DNA of 64,000 nucleotides from Callipepla californica brunnescens (lineage: Eukaryota > Chordata > Aves > Galliformes > Odontophoridae): contig JALIRH010000001.1 of NCBI GenBank assembly GCA_023055505.1, positions 91,480,530-91,544,529 of the forward strand, given 5' to 3'. The notes beneath the pieces were generated by a model, which made no database searches, was not told the origin of the DNA, and was given only the letters and a program-made list of their open reading frames with translations. Shown one piece after another: positions 12,048-23,175 of the stretch. The translations under genes were made by a program, and so were the position numbers. The stretch's first letter is position 1; every line of letters begins with the position of its first letter.

Positions 12048-12553
12048 TGAGAACAGCTTTTCCATATTGTGAGAACAGCCTTTCACATAACTTGAGCAGA
12101 TACTAGCTGAAGAACAGGAGGTTTGCGTAAATGTAAGCTCAAGAACAAAATGCAGAGGTTGAAAAACTTGTTGCCAAGTGAAGATAAGAAAGCAGAATAG
12201 CTATCCTGTTGTTGAAGATAAGATAGCAAAACAGATGCCTCAGCTCAACATAACATCAGTGGGAACTGGTTTATGCTACCACCCTCTCAAAAGGATGGAA
12301 ATTTACAGTGAAAATCATTATTACCCTTCATCCCATGACCACCAGAGACGTTAGTTATTTCTTGGAATTTCTCCCCATGTCCTTGGAATGTAATGAATAT
12401 CTACACATTATACCTTTAAATATGTAATCACTACTTCACTCCGTGTGCATGTTTGGTGGAACAATACCCCATGCACTCCGCGCTGGAATAAAGGGAATAT
12501 CTGCTTGACAGAACTCATTGATATGTCAGTTTACTTCATCAACTTTCTTGGGG
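12048..12553 (+). mobile_element. ERV LTR, plus-strand member of an inverted pair
   Basis: It is homologous over its whole length to 15,951-16,430 on the other strand. Shared blocks in order are AATCATGAGAA, GAACAGGAGGTTTGC, CCTCAGCTCAACATAACATC, ATCCCATGACCACCAGAGA, CTTGGAATGTAATGAATAT, a TATA-like CTTTAAATATG (near 12,413), GTGCATGTTTGGTG and the polyadenylation signal AATAAAGGGAATA (near 12,486). Promoter-like and polyadenylation blocks in LTR order identify it. The two copies differ at many positions, so both are old. No internal retroviral sequence or clear target duplication is seen. Confidence 0.7.
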
Positions 12554-12598
12554 TCAAATCACTAAAAAGAAATAACTTATTTTAATTTAGATAAACCT

Positions 12599-13095
12599 TG
12601 TTCTGATTTTGGCTGCGATAGAGTTAATGTTCTTCATAGTTACTGGTATGGTGCTGTCTTTTGGGTTACAAGGGAAATTATGTTGATAACACAACTATGT
12701 TTCAGTTATTGCAGAACAGTGCTTGCACTGAGTTCAGGACCTTTCTACTTTTCATGCTGTCCTGCCAGCAAGGGTTTTGGACATGACACAGCCAGGACAG
12801 CTGAGCCAAACTGACCAAAGGGATATCCCATACCATGTGATGTCACGATGAGCAATAAAATAGGGAAATTGGCCAGGGATGGTGCTGATCCTGCTTGGGT
12901 ACTGGATGAGCATAGGTCAGTGGGTCGTTAACAATTGTACACCAGATGTTCCTTTGTGTGTTGTTGCATTTTTTAAAATTTTCTTTCTTTTCTTTTTAAC
13001 AGTTCTTAGTGCAAGTTATCTCACACTTTTAGCACTTCTTACAATTTTCATCCTACTACAGAGGAGTGAGTGATCATCTGTGTTAAACCATGACA
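12599..13095 (+). mobile_element. Avian ERVL-type solo LTR
   Basis: It starts TGTTCTGATTTTGGCTGCGA and ends TTAAACCATGACA, with TG...CA termini. Between them are GTTGATAACACAACTATG, GCCAGGACAGCTGAGCC and ACTGACCAAAGGGATATCCC, followed by CATACCATGTGATGTCACG. This block order is that of a very common bird ERVL LTR. An A-rich ATAAAATAGG near 12,855 is in the expected TATA position. No matching target duplication was found and no gag follows, so I call it a solo LTR. The 64-codon frame at 12,879-13,073 lies inside the LTR and is not a gene. Confidence 0.85.
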
Positions 13096-15950
13096 TTAAA
13101 ACAATGTGGCCTCAAAAAATGGAGCCTTCTGCCTAATCAGTTATTAGCAACAGTATTTGTTACCTCATTTACCCAGATTCTCTCTCAACACTTCAGCAGA
13201 AGATCACGCTAATAAGAGGTAAAATCAGATGTTAATTTTCCTGATGATAGGCAAATGTTCTCTGGTAGCAGAGACCTGGGAATGTAGTGGGATTCTGTGT
13301 AGTATGGCTATTTCCAATCTTCAGACATAAAGATCAGGCAAACAATTTTAATTTCAGTGCTCACTGTTCCACTCCCCTTCACTCTGTGAGTGAAACAAAA
13401 AACAACACAGCAGTCAAGTCTCAGATTCTAGAAATGCTTTGTTGTTTATATATATATATCTATAAATATATATACACACATATATATGTCATTTAGCTAT
13501 TTCAGGTTTATGTATTTGGTCTTTATTTATTTTAGATTCCACTGTGACACTTAGCATTAACTCTCCGCAGTCTAGATTCTCTATATATACCCTTGTTTTA
13601 TTACCACTGAGCCAGCAGTTAGTCTCAATCTCTAATTTTGTCTGGGCTCCTGAATTAACTTCTCAGATATTTATTATTTGAAAGAGGGGCAGGTTATCTT
13701 AGCTTAAAATTATATGCATGGATTTTAAAGATAAATATAATGTTAAAATCAGAAGAATGAATAAATAATACTGTGTTCTACTAGAAGCAAGATCCAAAGT
13801 AACATTAGCAGGCTGCAAATTAAGACTATTGATCCCCAGATGATATATACTATACATTTTTTTCAGTACAGAAAATGTTTTACTAGGGCAAAATTACTCA
13901 AAAATAGTCAAATAGAAACTCTTCGCAAGGGCCATAGATATTTAACCTATATAAGGATTATGAATGTATCAGTGAATAGTACAGTTACAAGTCTGGTATA
14001 TTCATGAGAGATACGGAGAAAGGAGCAGGGCTTTTGGAAGACAGGATTAATATAAAAGGGTATGTATTTAAGATGGATTATATTCTTCAAAAAAACAAAA
14101 TCAAATTATTGCATTTCTTTTCATTTTGAGCTAAGTATATTCATACTGACCAGAGAAATGATGTAGTCTTTTTGAAATAAATGTGAAACACAGTGCATGT
14201 TCACAGTGAAAAGAATTTCATGCTTATAGAAAAATAACTACAGAGCTCCAAGAACCATTTCCTCAATGATCGTGACACCTTATTTTATCAGTTCTTTGGG
14301 AAATATGGAGATAATGAAAAAAAAATTGTTGATGCTCTCTGGTTTCAGAAGAGACACGTTCTAAAAGATAGGTAAAGCACACTTTGGCTAAGGTTAAGAA
14401 GGACTAAGAAAAACCTCAATACATCACCAATACAAAGAGAATAATATGCTCATGTTCAGTGTGTTCTTGGGCCATATCATATTGCAGTAGTAGATCTTTT
14501 CTTTCAGAAACAATAAATTGTCAAAAATAATGTTAATGAAGAATAATTAATTGTGTACACTTCATAAACAATAAGTGAACAACTATTCAACCTTCTAGAC
14601 ACTTAAATAACATTTTACTCAGAAAAATAATACAATAATGTTATATATAAAAAATAAATAATTAAACAGTAAAAACATACAGATGATGAAGCACATAACA
14701 ACTAAATTTGTGCAAGACCTTCAGAGGTTATCAGAACATTTTCTCACCTACAAATCTCCTCTTCTTTGCATTTAGCTTATGTAAAATTTTCGCTTATAGA
14801 AAAGGAAATTTGTCTTCAATCTGCTTTAGTAAGTATCAATTTGCTTCAGCTCTAGTGTTTCAGGAGGGAGTAATATTATGAATTTCACAACTTGAATTAA
14901 TCACAGTGTATATGCATAACTATCTTTTAGTGTACCTCAGAAAAAAAAAATGGAACATTTCATTCCATGTTTTTGTGTCCTTCTCCAGAAAATGTACATA
15001 GCAAGTGACCAACTCCAAAAATATTTTATTTTATTCAGCTAGCACTTGCTGTTCAAAAGTTTGTATATTTGGTAGTTTGCTGTCAGAATGTTGATTAGAA
15101 AAGGCACATTCTGGTTGAAGTATATTCTGTTTGATTTAGAAATTTACACCTACTTATCTTCTTACAGTTTAATTACATTTATAAGCACGTATTGCTATGT
15201 AAAGAAAATCAGATATTAGGGATTTGTAACATGTATTTGTACTATATTTTAGCGTCACATTCTTCCTGTTATTCCACGTTTAAATCTGAAAATTTTACTT
15301 GACTATTCAAGGAACTGAGGTTTAGTGTAGTATCTTTCTTAAGTTTTTATTCTTTTTGTAGCTGGAGTGATCATAAAATTTACTGTAGTGGTCAGTGATA
15401 AGTCAATGTTCATTGTGCTATAATTTAACGTAATTGGGAAATTAAAGCTGGTTGGAGATCCAGAGAGTTTATCAACAGGCATGTGTTTTACAGAAGATCA
15501 AGAAACTTTATCTGATTTTCAGTCTTTCTCATTCTCTCCTTTTCTTTTTTGTTCCTTTTGTTGTAAACTTGTATGTTGTACTGTCTCCACTTTTTCTACC
15601 TTATTACTCCAATTATTTTACATATTTGTATGTTGATGCTTCTCAAAATCCCATCCATATTCTGAGTCTTTCCAAAACCTGAGGTCTCCTTTTCAGTGCT
15701 TGTCTATTGCCCAAGGAATTTGTAATTTAAATTAAGGTTATACATATACATATATAAGTTTTCTCTTTCAAGATTTCCCACATACATTATTGTCTGAACA
15801 ACTTAATCTTTCCTTTTGATGTATAAGTGCTGGCTAGGTCCCTGTAGAAGATGTTGCTTTGCACTGCTGATTACTTCTCAAAATAAATTGCAAATTGGTC
15901 TCTGAAATCATGTTACAATTCTGGCCTTTTCAAATGGAAGCCAAGAAAAC
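13096..15950. other. AT-rich unique noncoding DNA between inverted LTRs
   Basis: No gene or further transposon is recognised. There is a TATATA / CACATA simple repeat near 13,448-13,488 and poly-A runs near 14,318 and 14,940. Confidence 0.5.
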
Positions 15951-16430
15951 TGACAAGAGTTACTTGACACGCCAATGATTTATGTCAGACAGGTATTCCC
16001 TTTATTTACAGTGCTGGGTGCATGGAAATCACTCACCAAACATGCACACCAAAGAGAAAAACGACTGCATATTTAAAGGCAAAGCACATACATATTCATT
16101 ACATTCCAAGGACATGGGGAGAAATTCCAGGAAATAATTGACATCTCTGGTGGTCATGGGATTAAAGTTAATAGTCAGTTTTGCTGTAAATTTTCAACCT
16201 TTAATTGGGGGGGGGGGGTGTTAGCCTGAACTGGTTCCCACTGATGTTATGTTGAGCTGAGGCACCGATTTTGCCATTTTATCTTCAAAAACAGGACATC
16301 TATTTTACTTTCTTATCTTCACTTGACAACAAGTTTTGCGGCCTCTACAATTTGTTCTTGAGCATGCATTTATGCAAACCTCCTGTCCTTCAGCTTGTGT
16401 CTGTTCAAGTTGTTCTCATAATATTCTCAT
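15951..16430 (-). mobile_element. ERV LTR, minus-strand member of an inverted pair
   Basis: This is the reverse-complement relative of 12,048-12,553, with the same block order. It includes the AATAAAGGGAATACCTG polyadenylation block (near 16,000 on the minus strand) and a CTTTAAATATG TATA-like block (near 16,070). A run of 12 G (16,207-16,218 on the plus strand) replaces a short variable stretch of the other copy. No target duplication was resolved. Confidence 0.7.
16207..16218. repeat. Poly-G run of 12
   Basis: Twelve consecutive G on the plus strand, inside the minus-strand LTR. Runs of this length are rare in AT-rich bird DNA, are prone to length change and can join G-quadruplex structures. 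Confidence 0.95.
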
Positions 16431-17560
16431 GATTCAAAAGGAATAAAAAATATATATATCAAAGCAATTTTTCCACATTTGAGAATAAATCATCAAATCT
16501 TCAGCACTGATCTAAGACTCTAAAACTCTACATAACTGTCACAAACAGGTACCCTTGGAAAGAACAGGAACATTTTCAAGAACCGCAAATTCTTTGAAAT
16601 GCTGTGAAAAAATAAAACTAAAAATTGTATAATTAAATCTAGGAATGAATTACAAAGAAGAAATGTTATTAAGCTTGAGGTCCAGATTCATTCTTCCAAG
16701 TTCTACATATATATGTTTTAGGTAACTATTTGATAAGTTAACACAGTAATCTTCGTAGAGAGATAGATTTTTTTTATTAAAAGAAGCACCCTTCTGAGGG
16801 GTTTGAAGATGAGATGAGAGATGAATTTGTGTTCTAGGTGTTATGATTCACAGAAGCACATACTTTTTTAATTCAATGTCAGAAAATGATTTCTGTATTA
16901 AAGACTTTCGATGTAAAGTAATGTGCAAATGTAATTTATGGTATTGTGAACTGAGAAAGTTAAGTAGATATTAGTATTTTACATAAAAAGAGAAGATTCC
17001 ATTTCTACAATGAAGTTTTTAAATAGATATTTAATTAGTGCAATTAACCAGTAATGACACCGATTAATCAAGAAGCGAAAGCACATTCACCTTGTAACCC
17101 CTCCCCTACACCAAACCCATTCATTTTTAAAAGCGATTGATTGCATTTATACAAAAAGTCATCACTGTAATTTAATTATTATGAGACAATGTCAAACAGC
17201 TTGTAAATTTTGTAAATATTGGAACTAAGGTCCCTGCTCATGCTGACATCATCCAGCCAGTAGGTGTTTCGCTTCGTAAGGAGTACAGGATTGGACACTA
17301 CTTGAATAACTAGGAGATATGAACTATCTTGTGGGATAAGTGAGAAGTTCCCCCATTAAAATAAAAAAAAAATGGTCATAAGGTTTTCTTTTTAAAATTA
17401 TAAAAAACAAAACAAAACTAAACAAAAACAAAACAGCAGAAACAGACAACAAAACCTTAAGCACTTAAGCATGTATGCTTACCAGTATACAGATTTCATC
17501 CTGAGACTCATTTTTATACACACAATAAAAACAGTTTTTACAGCAAGGAAAGATAATTTT
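16431..17560. other. Unique noncoding DNA with an enhancer-like segment
   Basis: No gene was seen. Within it, 17,020-17,270 is rich in homeodomain-type TAAT/ATTA motifs and has several CpG dinucleotides (see findings). An A/C-rich run of AAAAC units lies near 17,404-17,435. Confidence 0.5.
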
Positions 17561-17750
17561 TTTCTGATACAAATATGTTATGAGATAGAGAAAGATGAAA
17601 TTCTGTAAAAAAAAATGACAAAAGAAGAGAGAAAAAAATGAAAAAAAGAAAATAGCAAAATGAAAGGGAGAAAGAAAAAAAAAGGAATAGCAAGAAGAGA
17701 GAAAATAAAAAAAAAAGGAAAAAAAGGAAAAGAATACAGAAAGAATAGAG
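17560..17750. repeat. A/G-rich purine stretch
   Basis: The plus strand is almost entirely purine from about 17,605 to 17,745: irregular mixtures of GAAA, AAAAG and GGAAAAA broken by a few pyrimidines. It is low-complexity sequence, not coding. Confidence 0.8.
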
Positions 17751-19500
17751 ATTATATTACTGTCAATGCTGCAAAGAAAATAGACATACCTATAGAAAAC
17801 ACAACAGCATCATGTCTCTGACAGAGACTATTAGCCTATGTTAGTAAGAACCATGATTTTCAAATTGCAATTTATTGTTACAATGACTGTTTGACTGGCA
17901 GTACTTAATTATTTTTGTCATCTGTACAGTTTAATGAAGTCAGGATTACATGTTTATATTCAGATATTTCTTTAACAGAAACACTGTGAAAAGTGCTCTG
18001 CTGTTTACAACTGCAGATGTAATCACAGTAATTGTCCTGTGATTCCAGAAGATTCAAGATGTGCTGAGATACAAGCAGGATTCTGACAGGTACCAGTATC
18101 TAGGAAGGATGAAGAAAGAGAAAACATTTACGATTGGGAAAAACCTGACCAATAAACTGGTGCAAGAAAAAGAAATCTATAGAAATAGAAAGACAGAATT
18201 ACCCCTCCTCTGTCCATTCATTTTGAAACTTTCTACAATGTTTTAGTGTTTGCAGCATGTTATTAAGAGTGAGATTTCTGATGGACAGTACTTTTTCAGA
18301 GAGGATGCAGGTAAAAAGTACAGATGGGTGTAGTCAAAGCAAAGATCTACAAGCTTCATGTGATCAGTTTTGTTTGATTCTAAATCTCTTATGGTTCATC
18401 AAAACAAACATACAAAATGAGAGCAAAACAACTTGACACAACTTCAGAAAAACAATGTGTTTCTTAAATACGTAATGCAGCAAGAGAGTTCAAGAACAGT
18501 TAGTGCAAAAAAAAAATGCTGAGGGAATCATTTATATTTAAGATCATTGTGACCCACATCTCAAAAAGATTTTAAGATATTTGGGAACCACAATTTTCCA
18601 ATGTTTAAGCAAGCACCTCTTCAAACTGTATATTCAAAAAGTGGCTACAACCATACTCTTAAAATACACTTCATATCTTCACTTCATAACAGCAAAAGCC
18701 TATTTTGTAGTGGAAAATCCAAGCCCTATGTAATAAAAAATAAACTGAACAAGAACTTTTTAATTGTAATTTTTTGAATGGTATATGGTACAGGAAGTCA
18801 CCACTGACCAGTGCTAATGATTAGAAGTAATGCTAAAATCCTTTTCCATCACAAATAAGTAAATGTCACATCAATGCTTCATGAAGACTTAGTTTGTGTA
18901 CCTAATTCTGATATAAATTACTATGTTCCCTTGTTGACTTTTCTGCTTTCATTTGACTTGGAACAATTTTAGAAACTGAGTTTTCTGGGAAATAAAAGGT
19001 GTTCCTTACTCTCTGTAGCTGGACAGATCCTATTGCATACCACAAAACTAACTGATTATTGCAAAGGATGCAGAATCAGGCCTTTCAATACAGGTTGACA
19101 TGGAGTAAATTCTAAAACTTCCCCATAAAGCAAAACAGAACAAAACAAAACCTTAGGAAAGACACTGAGCAGTCTCAGAAGTACTCTTTCAACTCTTGCA
19201 ACATCAGGACTGCTGCTAAATTTAAGGTCACTTGAAGTCTAACAGCACTTGGCAAGAAGCTTGACATATTCTCTACCAATTACAGTAATTTAGTTGTGGT
19301 TATAGTATTAAAGTGTATGAGCCAATTTCCTTTAAAGAGTTTGATTAAGTTGCTTTTCTGTTAGAGTTTAAAGCTTCCTTTGACGAGGAACAATCACGCT
19401 CCATAGAACCTGTTTTTTTTCATTGCCTGTAAAATACACCCAAGTGATTATTTCATAGGCAAGTGACCATACAGTAACTATAGTATAAATTCCAGTCTTG
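17751..19500. other. AT-rich unique noncoding DNA
   Basis: I see no gene or identifiable repeat. A 61-codon frame at 18,061-18,246 has a lysine-rich composition but no recognised domain. Confidence 0.5.
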
Positions 19501-19514
19501 ACAGCATCAAGGGA

Positions 19515-20265
19515 TGCCAAAGGATTTTGGGGTACTCAGTTCAAAAAAGACAGGGATCTCCTAGAAGGAATCCAGAGGAGGTTTTAGATGATTAAGGGCC
19601 TGGAGCATCTCCCATATGAGGAAAGGCTGAGTAACCTGAGTATGTTCAGTATGGGGAAAATCACAGAATCACAGAATTGCTCATGTTGGAAAAGACCTTA
19701 AATAACATCAAGTCCAATCTCAACCTAACCGTACTACCCTAACTCTAACAACTCACTGCTAAATCATGTCCCTGAGCACCACATCCAGATGGTTTTTAAA
19801 CATGTTCAGGGATGGTGACTCAACCACTTCCTTGGGGAGCCTGTTCTAATGCTTAACTACCCTTTCTGCAAAGAAGTTTTTCCTGATATTCAACCTGAAC
19901 CTCCCCTGGCACAACTGAAAGGGGATAAATATTTAAATGACAATGTTTATAAACATATAAATGGAGGTGGGTGGCAAATGGGTGAGTCCTGGTTCTTCTT
20001 AGTGGTGTGTAGTGATAGGACAAGGAGCAACGGCCTAAAACTTGGAACATAGGAAGTTCTGAAATAGCATGTGTAAGAACTTTATGTCAGGGGAGGCAGA
20101 CCACTGGCACAGGTTGTCCAAAGAGGTTGTGGAGTCTCTTTCTCTGAAGATATTCAAGACCCATCTGAACTCTACCTGTGCAAACTACTGTAGGGAACAT
20201 GCTTTAGCAGGTAGGTTGTACTCTTCAGGTCCCTTCCAACCCCTGAAATTCTGTGATTTATATAA
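19515..20265 (+). mobile_element. CR1 LINE 3' portion, split by a second CR1
   Basis: The left part (about 19,515-19,658) reads GGAATCCAGAGGAGG, then TTAAGGGCCTGGAGCATCTC, ATGAGGAAAGGCTGAG and TTCAGTATGGGGAAAA. The right part (about 19,925-20,265) continues with AATGTTTATAAACAT, GTGATAGGACAAGGAGCAAC, GGAACATAGGAAGTTCTG, GGCACAGGTTGTCC and GATATTCAAGACCCATCTG, and ends CTTCCAACCCCTGAAATTCT then GTGATT. Together they are one plus-strand CR1 3' end (end of ORF2 and the 3' UTR). CR1 is the dominant bird LINE; its copies are usually 5' truncated, and this one is inactive. Confidence 0.88.
19659..19920 (-). mobile_element. CR1 LINE 3' end nested in another CR1
   Basis: The plus strand shows the reverse complement of a CR1 tail: CACAGAATCACAGAATT, TTGGAAAAGACCTTAAATAA, AGTCCAATCTCAACCTAA, CCAGATGGTTTTTAAACATG, CCTTGGGGAGCCTGTTC and AGTTTTTCCTGATATTCAAC. 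The 8-bp terminal repeats sit at the left edge, so the copy is on the minus strand and 5' truncated at about 19,920. It interrupts the plus-strand CR1, so it inserted later. Confidence 0.88.
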
Positions 20266-23082
20266 AACTCTATGTGCAGGATGTTTAGATGAAAGCAAAT
20301 TTTTGTATTATTTTTACTTAATCTACCTATTTAGCAGAGTTATTATTCTTGAATTCAGTGCTGAGGATTTTTTAATTATTTTTAGTTTTGTGAATTGAAA
20401 TTCTTTAGACAGCTTTTTTAGAAAAGTCCAGGCTCTTTGTTATTAAGGACTTAAGATGAGAATCTTAAGACTTTCTTTTCATTGATTAAGACATAATGAA
20501 AAGTTTATGTACTGAATTCTTGAAAAATATTAAATGAGTCACGAGTACAGAAAGTATGGAGTCTTTTCTTAAAATTCTCTCAAATTTTAATATCATTGAA
20601 CCTGAGAAAGGCATTGCTGAAGATCAGTATTCTGTCCATCAACTCATGAAGTGGCCTGAAGATTCCTGAATGTTTTTGTTTGTCTTGTTTCTTGATTTTT
20701 TAACAACCTTAATATTTTTCCGTTACAATTTCTTTTCACATTTGCTTTCCATAGTGAAAATATTTTGTCAAAAGGGTCTATATCTTTAATATGGAATGAA
20801 GACATTTAAATGATGCCTCTAACATTTGTATTTCACATTCATGATGAGAAGGGCTGAAACACTGGAAAACTTTAAATGTGCACTGTTGCTACTAAATAAA
20901 TATAGTATGTGAGGATTTGTGAACAAAAACACGTAGACAATAATTCTAGAACTAATGTGGTTCATGAATATCCATTATGAAGGGCATTATTCTTTTTAGT
21001 ATTGTTAATTGTCATCATTGAGTGTTTTTCATCCATGGCACATTGTCAGTCTGCTGATAGTGGTCCAGTATTTTGGACCACCAGGTTCAGAAAAACAAAG
21101 AATCTCACAGAGTGCTAAAATTATTTTCTGCTATGGTCATGGATTATTTAAGTACTTCTTAATATTGTAATTGTATACAGATACTAAAAACAAAACCAAA
21201 AACAAACAAACAAACAAAACATATATAATTAAAATGGTCAGAAGATATTTCCAAGTGAATTAACTGCTTTACAAAACAAAGGTAGTATAATAACATAGAG
21301 ATAACAGTTGTACCTATAAAGTATGCAACTGTATCATAATCAAAGTTTAAAATGTGACATTGTCTATTGAACTATATACATATATTACCTCATATTTGCA
21401 GTTAACACTGTGGTTCAGAATACACAAAAAAGCTTTTTGTGATTCAAACACTTCTGGTGGAGAGGAAGAAAATGTATATCTCAACATTTCACACCCATCC
21501 CTGAAGAATCTACTAACCTGAAGTCATTTGTCAAAAATGCATTAAAAGCACATTCTAGGAGATGAAAATCCTCGGAAGTATTCAAAGAAAATAAAACATC
21601 AGAGCAGGCCTTCTGACTTTTTAACCTACATTCAGTCTTTTCTAATGTAAACGACTTTTTATGTAGGTCAGAATGCTGAAAATAATACAATTCTAAGTGT
21701 CACTTGGGTAAACAGGATACTTAGCTTGAACACTGTTACTTTTCCCTCTTCAAACATGTAAATATATTATTATTTTTCAAACATAATATAGGAATATCCT
21801 CCTTTCACTTTATTATTGTAAAAATGAATTTTCCAGTCAATTTGCTACTTTTGTATTTTGAGTACAACCGAGATTAGATCCCAGCAGCAGAGATGTCATT
21901 TTTTTTATCTTGCCGGGGTAACATAAAAGTCTCTGCGCACAAATGTGTCAAACATTGATATTTTTAATAATGTAATGGGAAGAAAAAAAAACACACGGTT
22001 TCCAGTAAACTTATATATGCACAAGCCAATTTTGAGAAACACTAGCCCTAAGAACAGTTCTAAGATATGCATGTAGTAAAAATTTATTTATGTTTAATCT
22101 TTATCTTATCTTTATTTATCTTAAGAATTATTAAGATAAACTTAAAATCTGTGATTCCTTACTATAGATCTAGTGTGATTTGAAAACAATTTCCCACAGG
22201 ATATTTTTCACTACATCAGACTAATGAACATCTTTTCAGAAATATGTCTTACCTGTGTTAGTAGAAAAGGAAATGATAAAAATAGAGCTGGTACTGCATT
22301 TTGGAAGTACTGTTTGTGAATACAATACAATACCATCTCTAATTCACAGATCTGTGACAGAGATGTGATTTTTTCTTTTTTAAATTTATAAGAGATTTTA
22401 AAGACGCTACTGGAAGTCAATTAATTTAAAACAATTCTAATTAAAATTTGATTTATGTTATGCAAATGGAAAGTCAATTTCTCATCTTCATGATTTTTCC
22501 TCAGAGACTACAGTAATTCTGCTGTAAATCACTGTCACCTTAAACAAAGCTACAGAGCTGCAGTTTGATGATATCAAACAGAATGGTACAGAATAAAAGC
22601 AGAAAACTGAGATATGATGCAGCTCCATAAGACAGCAAAATGTTTGTCTACTTTTTCAATTATTTGAAAAATAAGTGAGAAGACTTGAAAACTTTCAAAT
22701 GTTTTTTCTTTATACATATTTTTGATAGCATTCTTAGATTTGGTAGGTCATTCAAATTTTACATATATACATACATACATATACATATATATAACATATG
22801 CAAAAAGAAATTCTAAAAACTAAACATAATTTTTAGTATTCCCTAGTACTACAGAAGCAAATTTTACTTCAATATGTAAGCATCTGTAAGAAAGTAGATG
22901 AATTTACAATATGATAGCTACTCTACCTGTGCATTATATTGATAAATATCTGGGACTCATTCTACAAAAAATAAGATAATTAATATCTGAATTAAGGTGT
23001 GAAGGAGGCTGCCCTTTGACCATAGAAAGATACAGATCTTTTTGGTCTAAATACCAGTGACAAAGATATGTTCATACTTGTC
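20266..23082. other. AT-rich unique noncoding DNA
   Basis: No gene was recognised. It contains a CAAA run (21,185-21,222), a CATA/TATA run (22,765-22,800), a perfect hairpin at 22,115-22,140, and a possibly conserved segment at 21,880-22,060. Confidence 0.5.
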
Positions 23083-23175
23083 CAACCTGGATGGACTGGC
23101 TCTACTTTGAATAGGAGGTTGGAACAGGAGAGCTTTTCATGTCTTTCAAACAGAATCATTCTGCGATTCTGATAG
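23083..23175 (+). mobile_element. Short CR1 3' end fragment
   Basis: The end reads GGATGGACTGGCTC, then AGGAGGTTGGAACAGGA, CATGTCTTTCAAACAGAATC and ATTCTGCGATTCTGATAGA. This matches the last ~90 bp of CR1, including the terminal ATTCTG-type repeats. Confidence 0.7.

Noticed and set aside
21185..21222. Evenly spaced short repeats that could suggest a CRISPR array
   Set aside because: These are simple CAAA runs without unique spacers, and the window is vertebrate nuclear DNA. No array was found anywhere.
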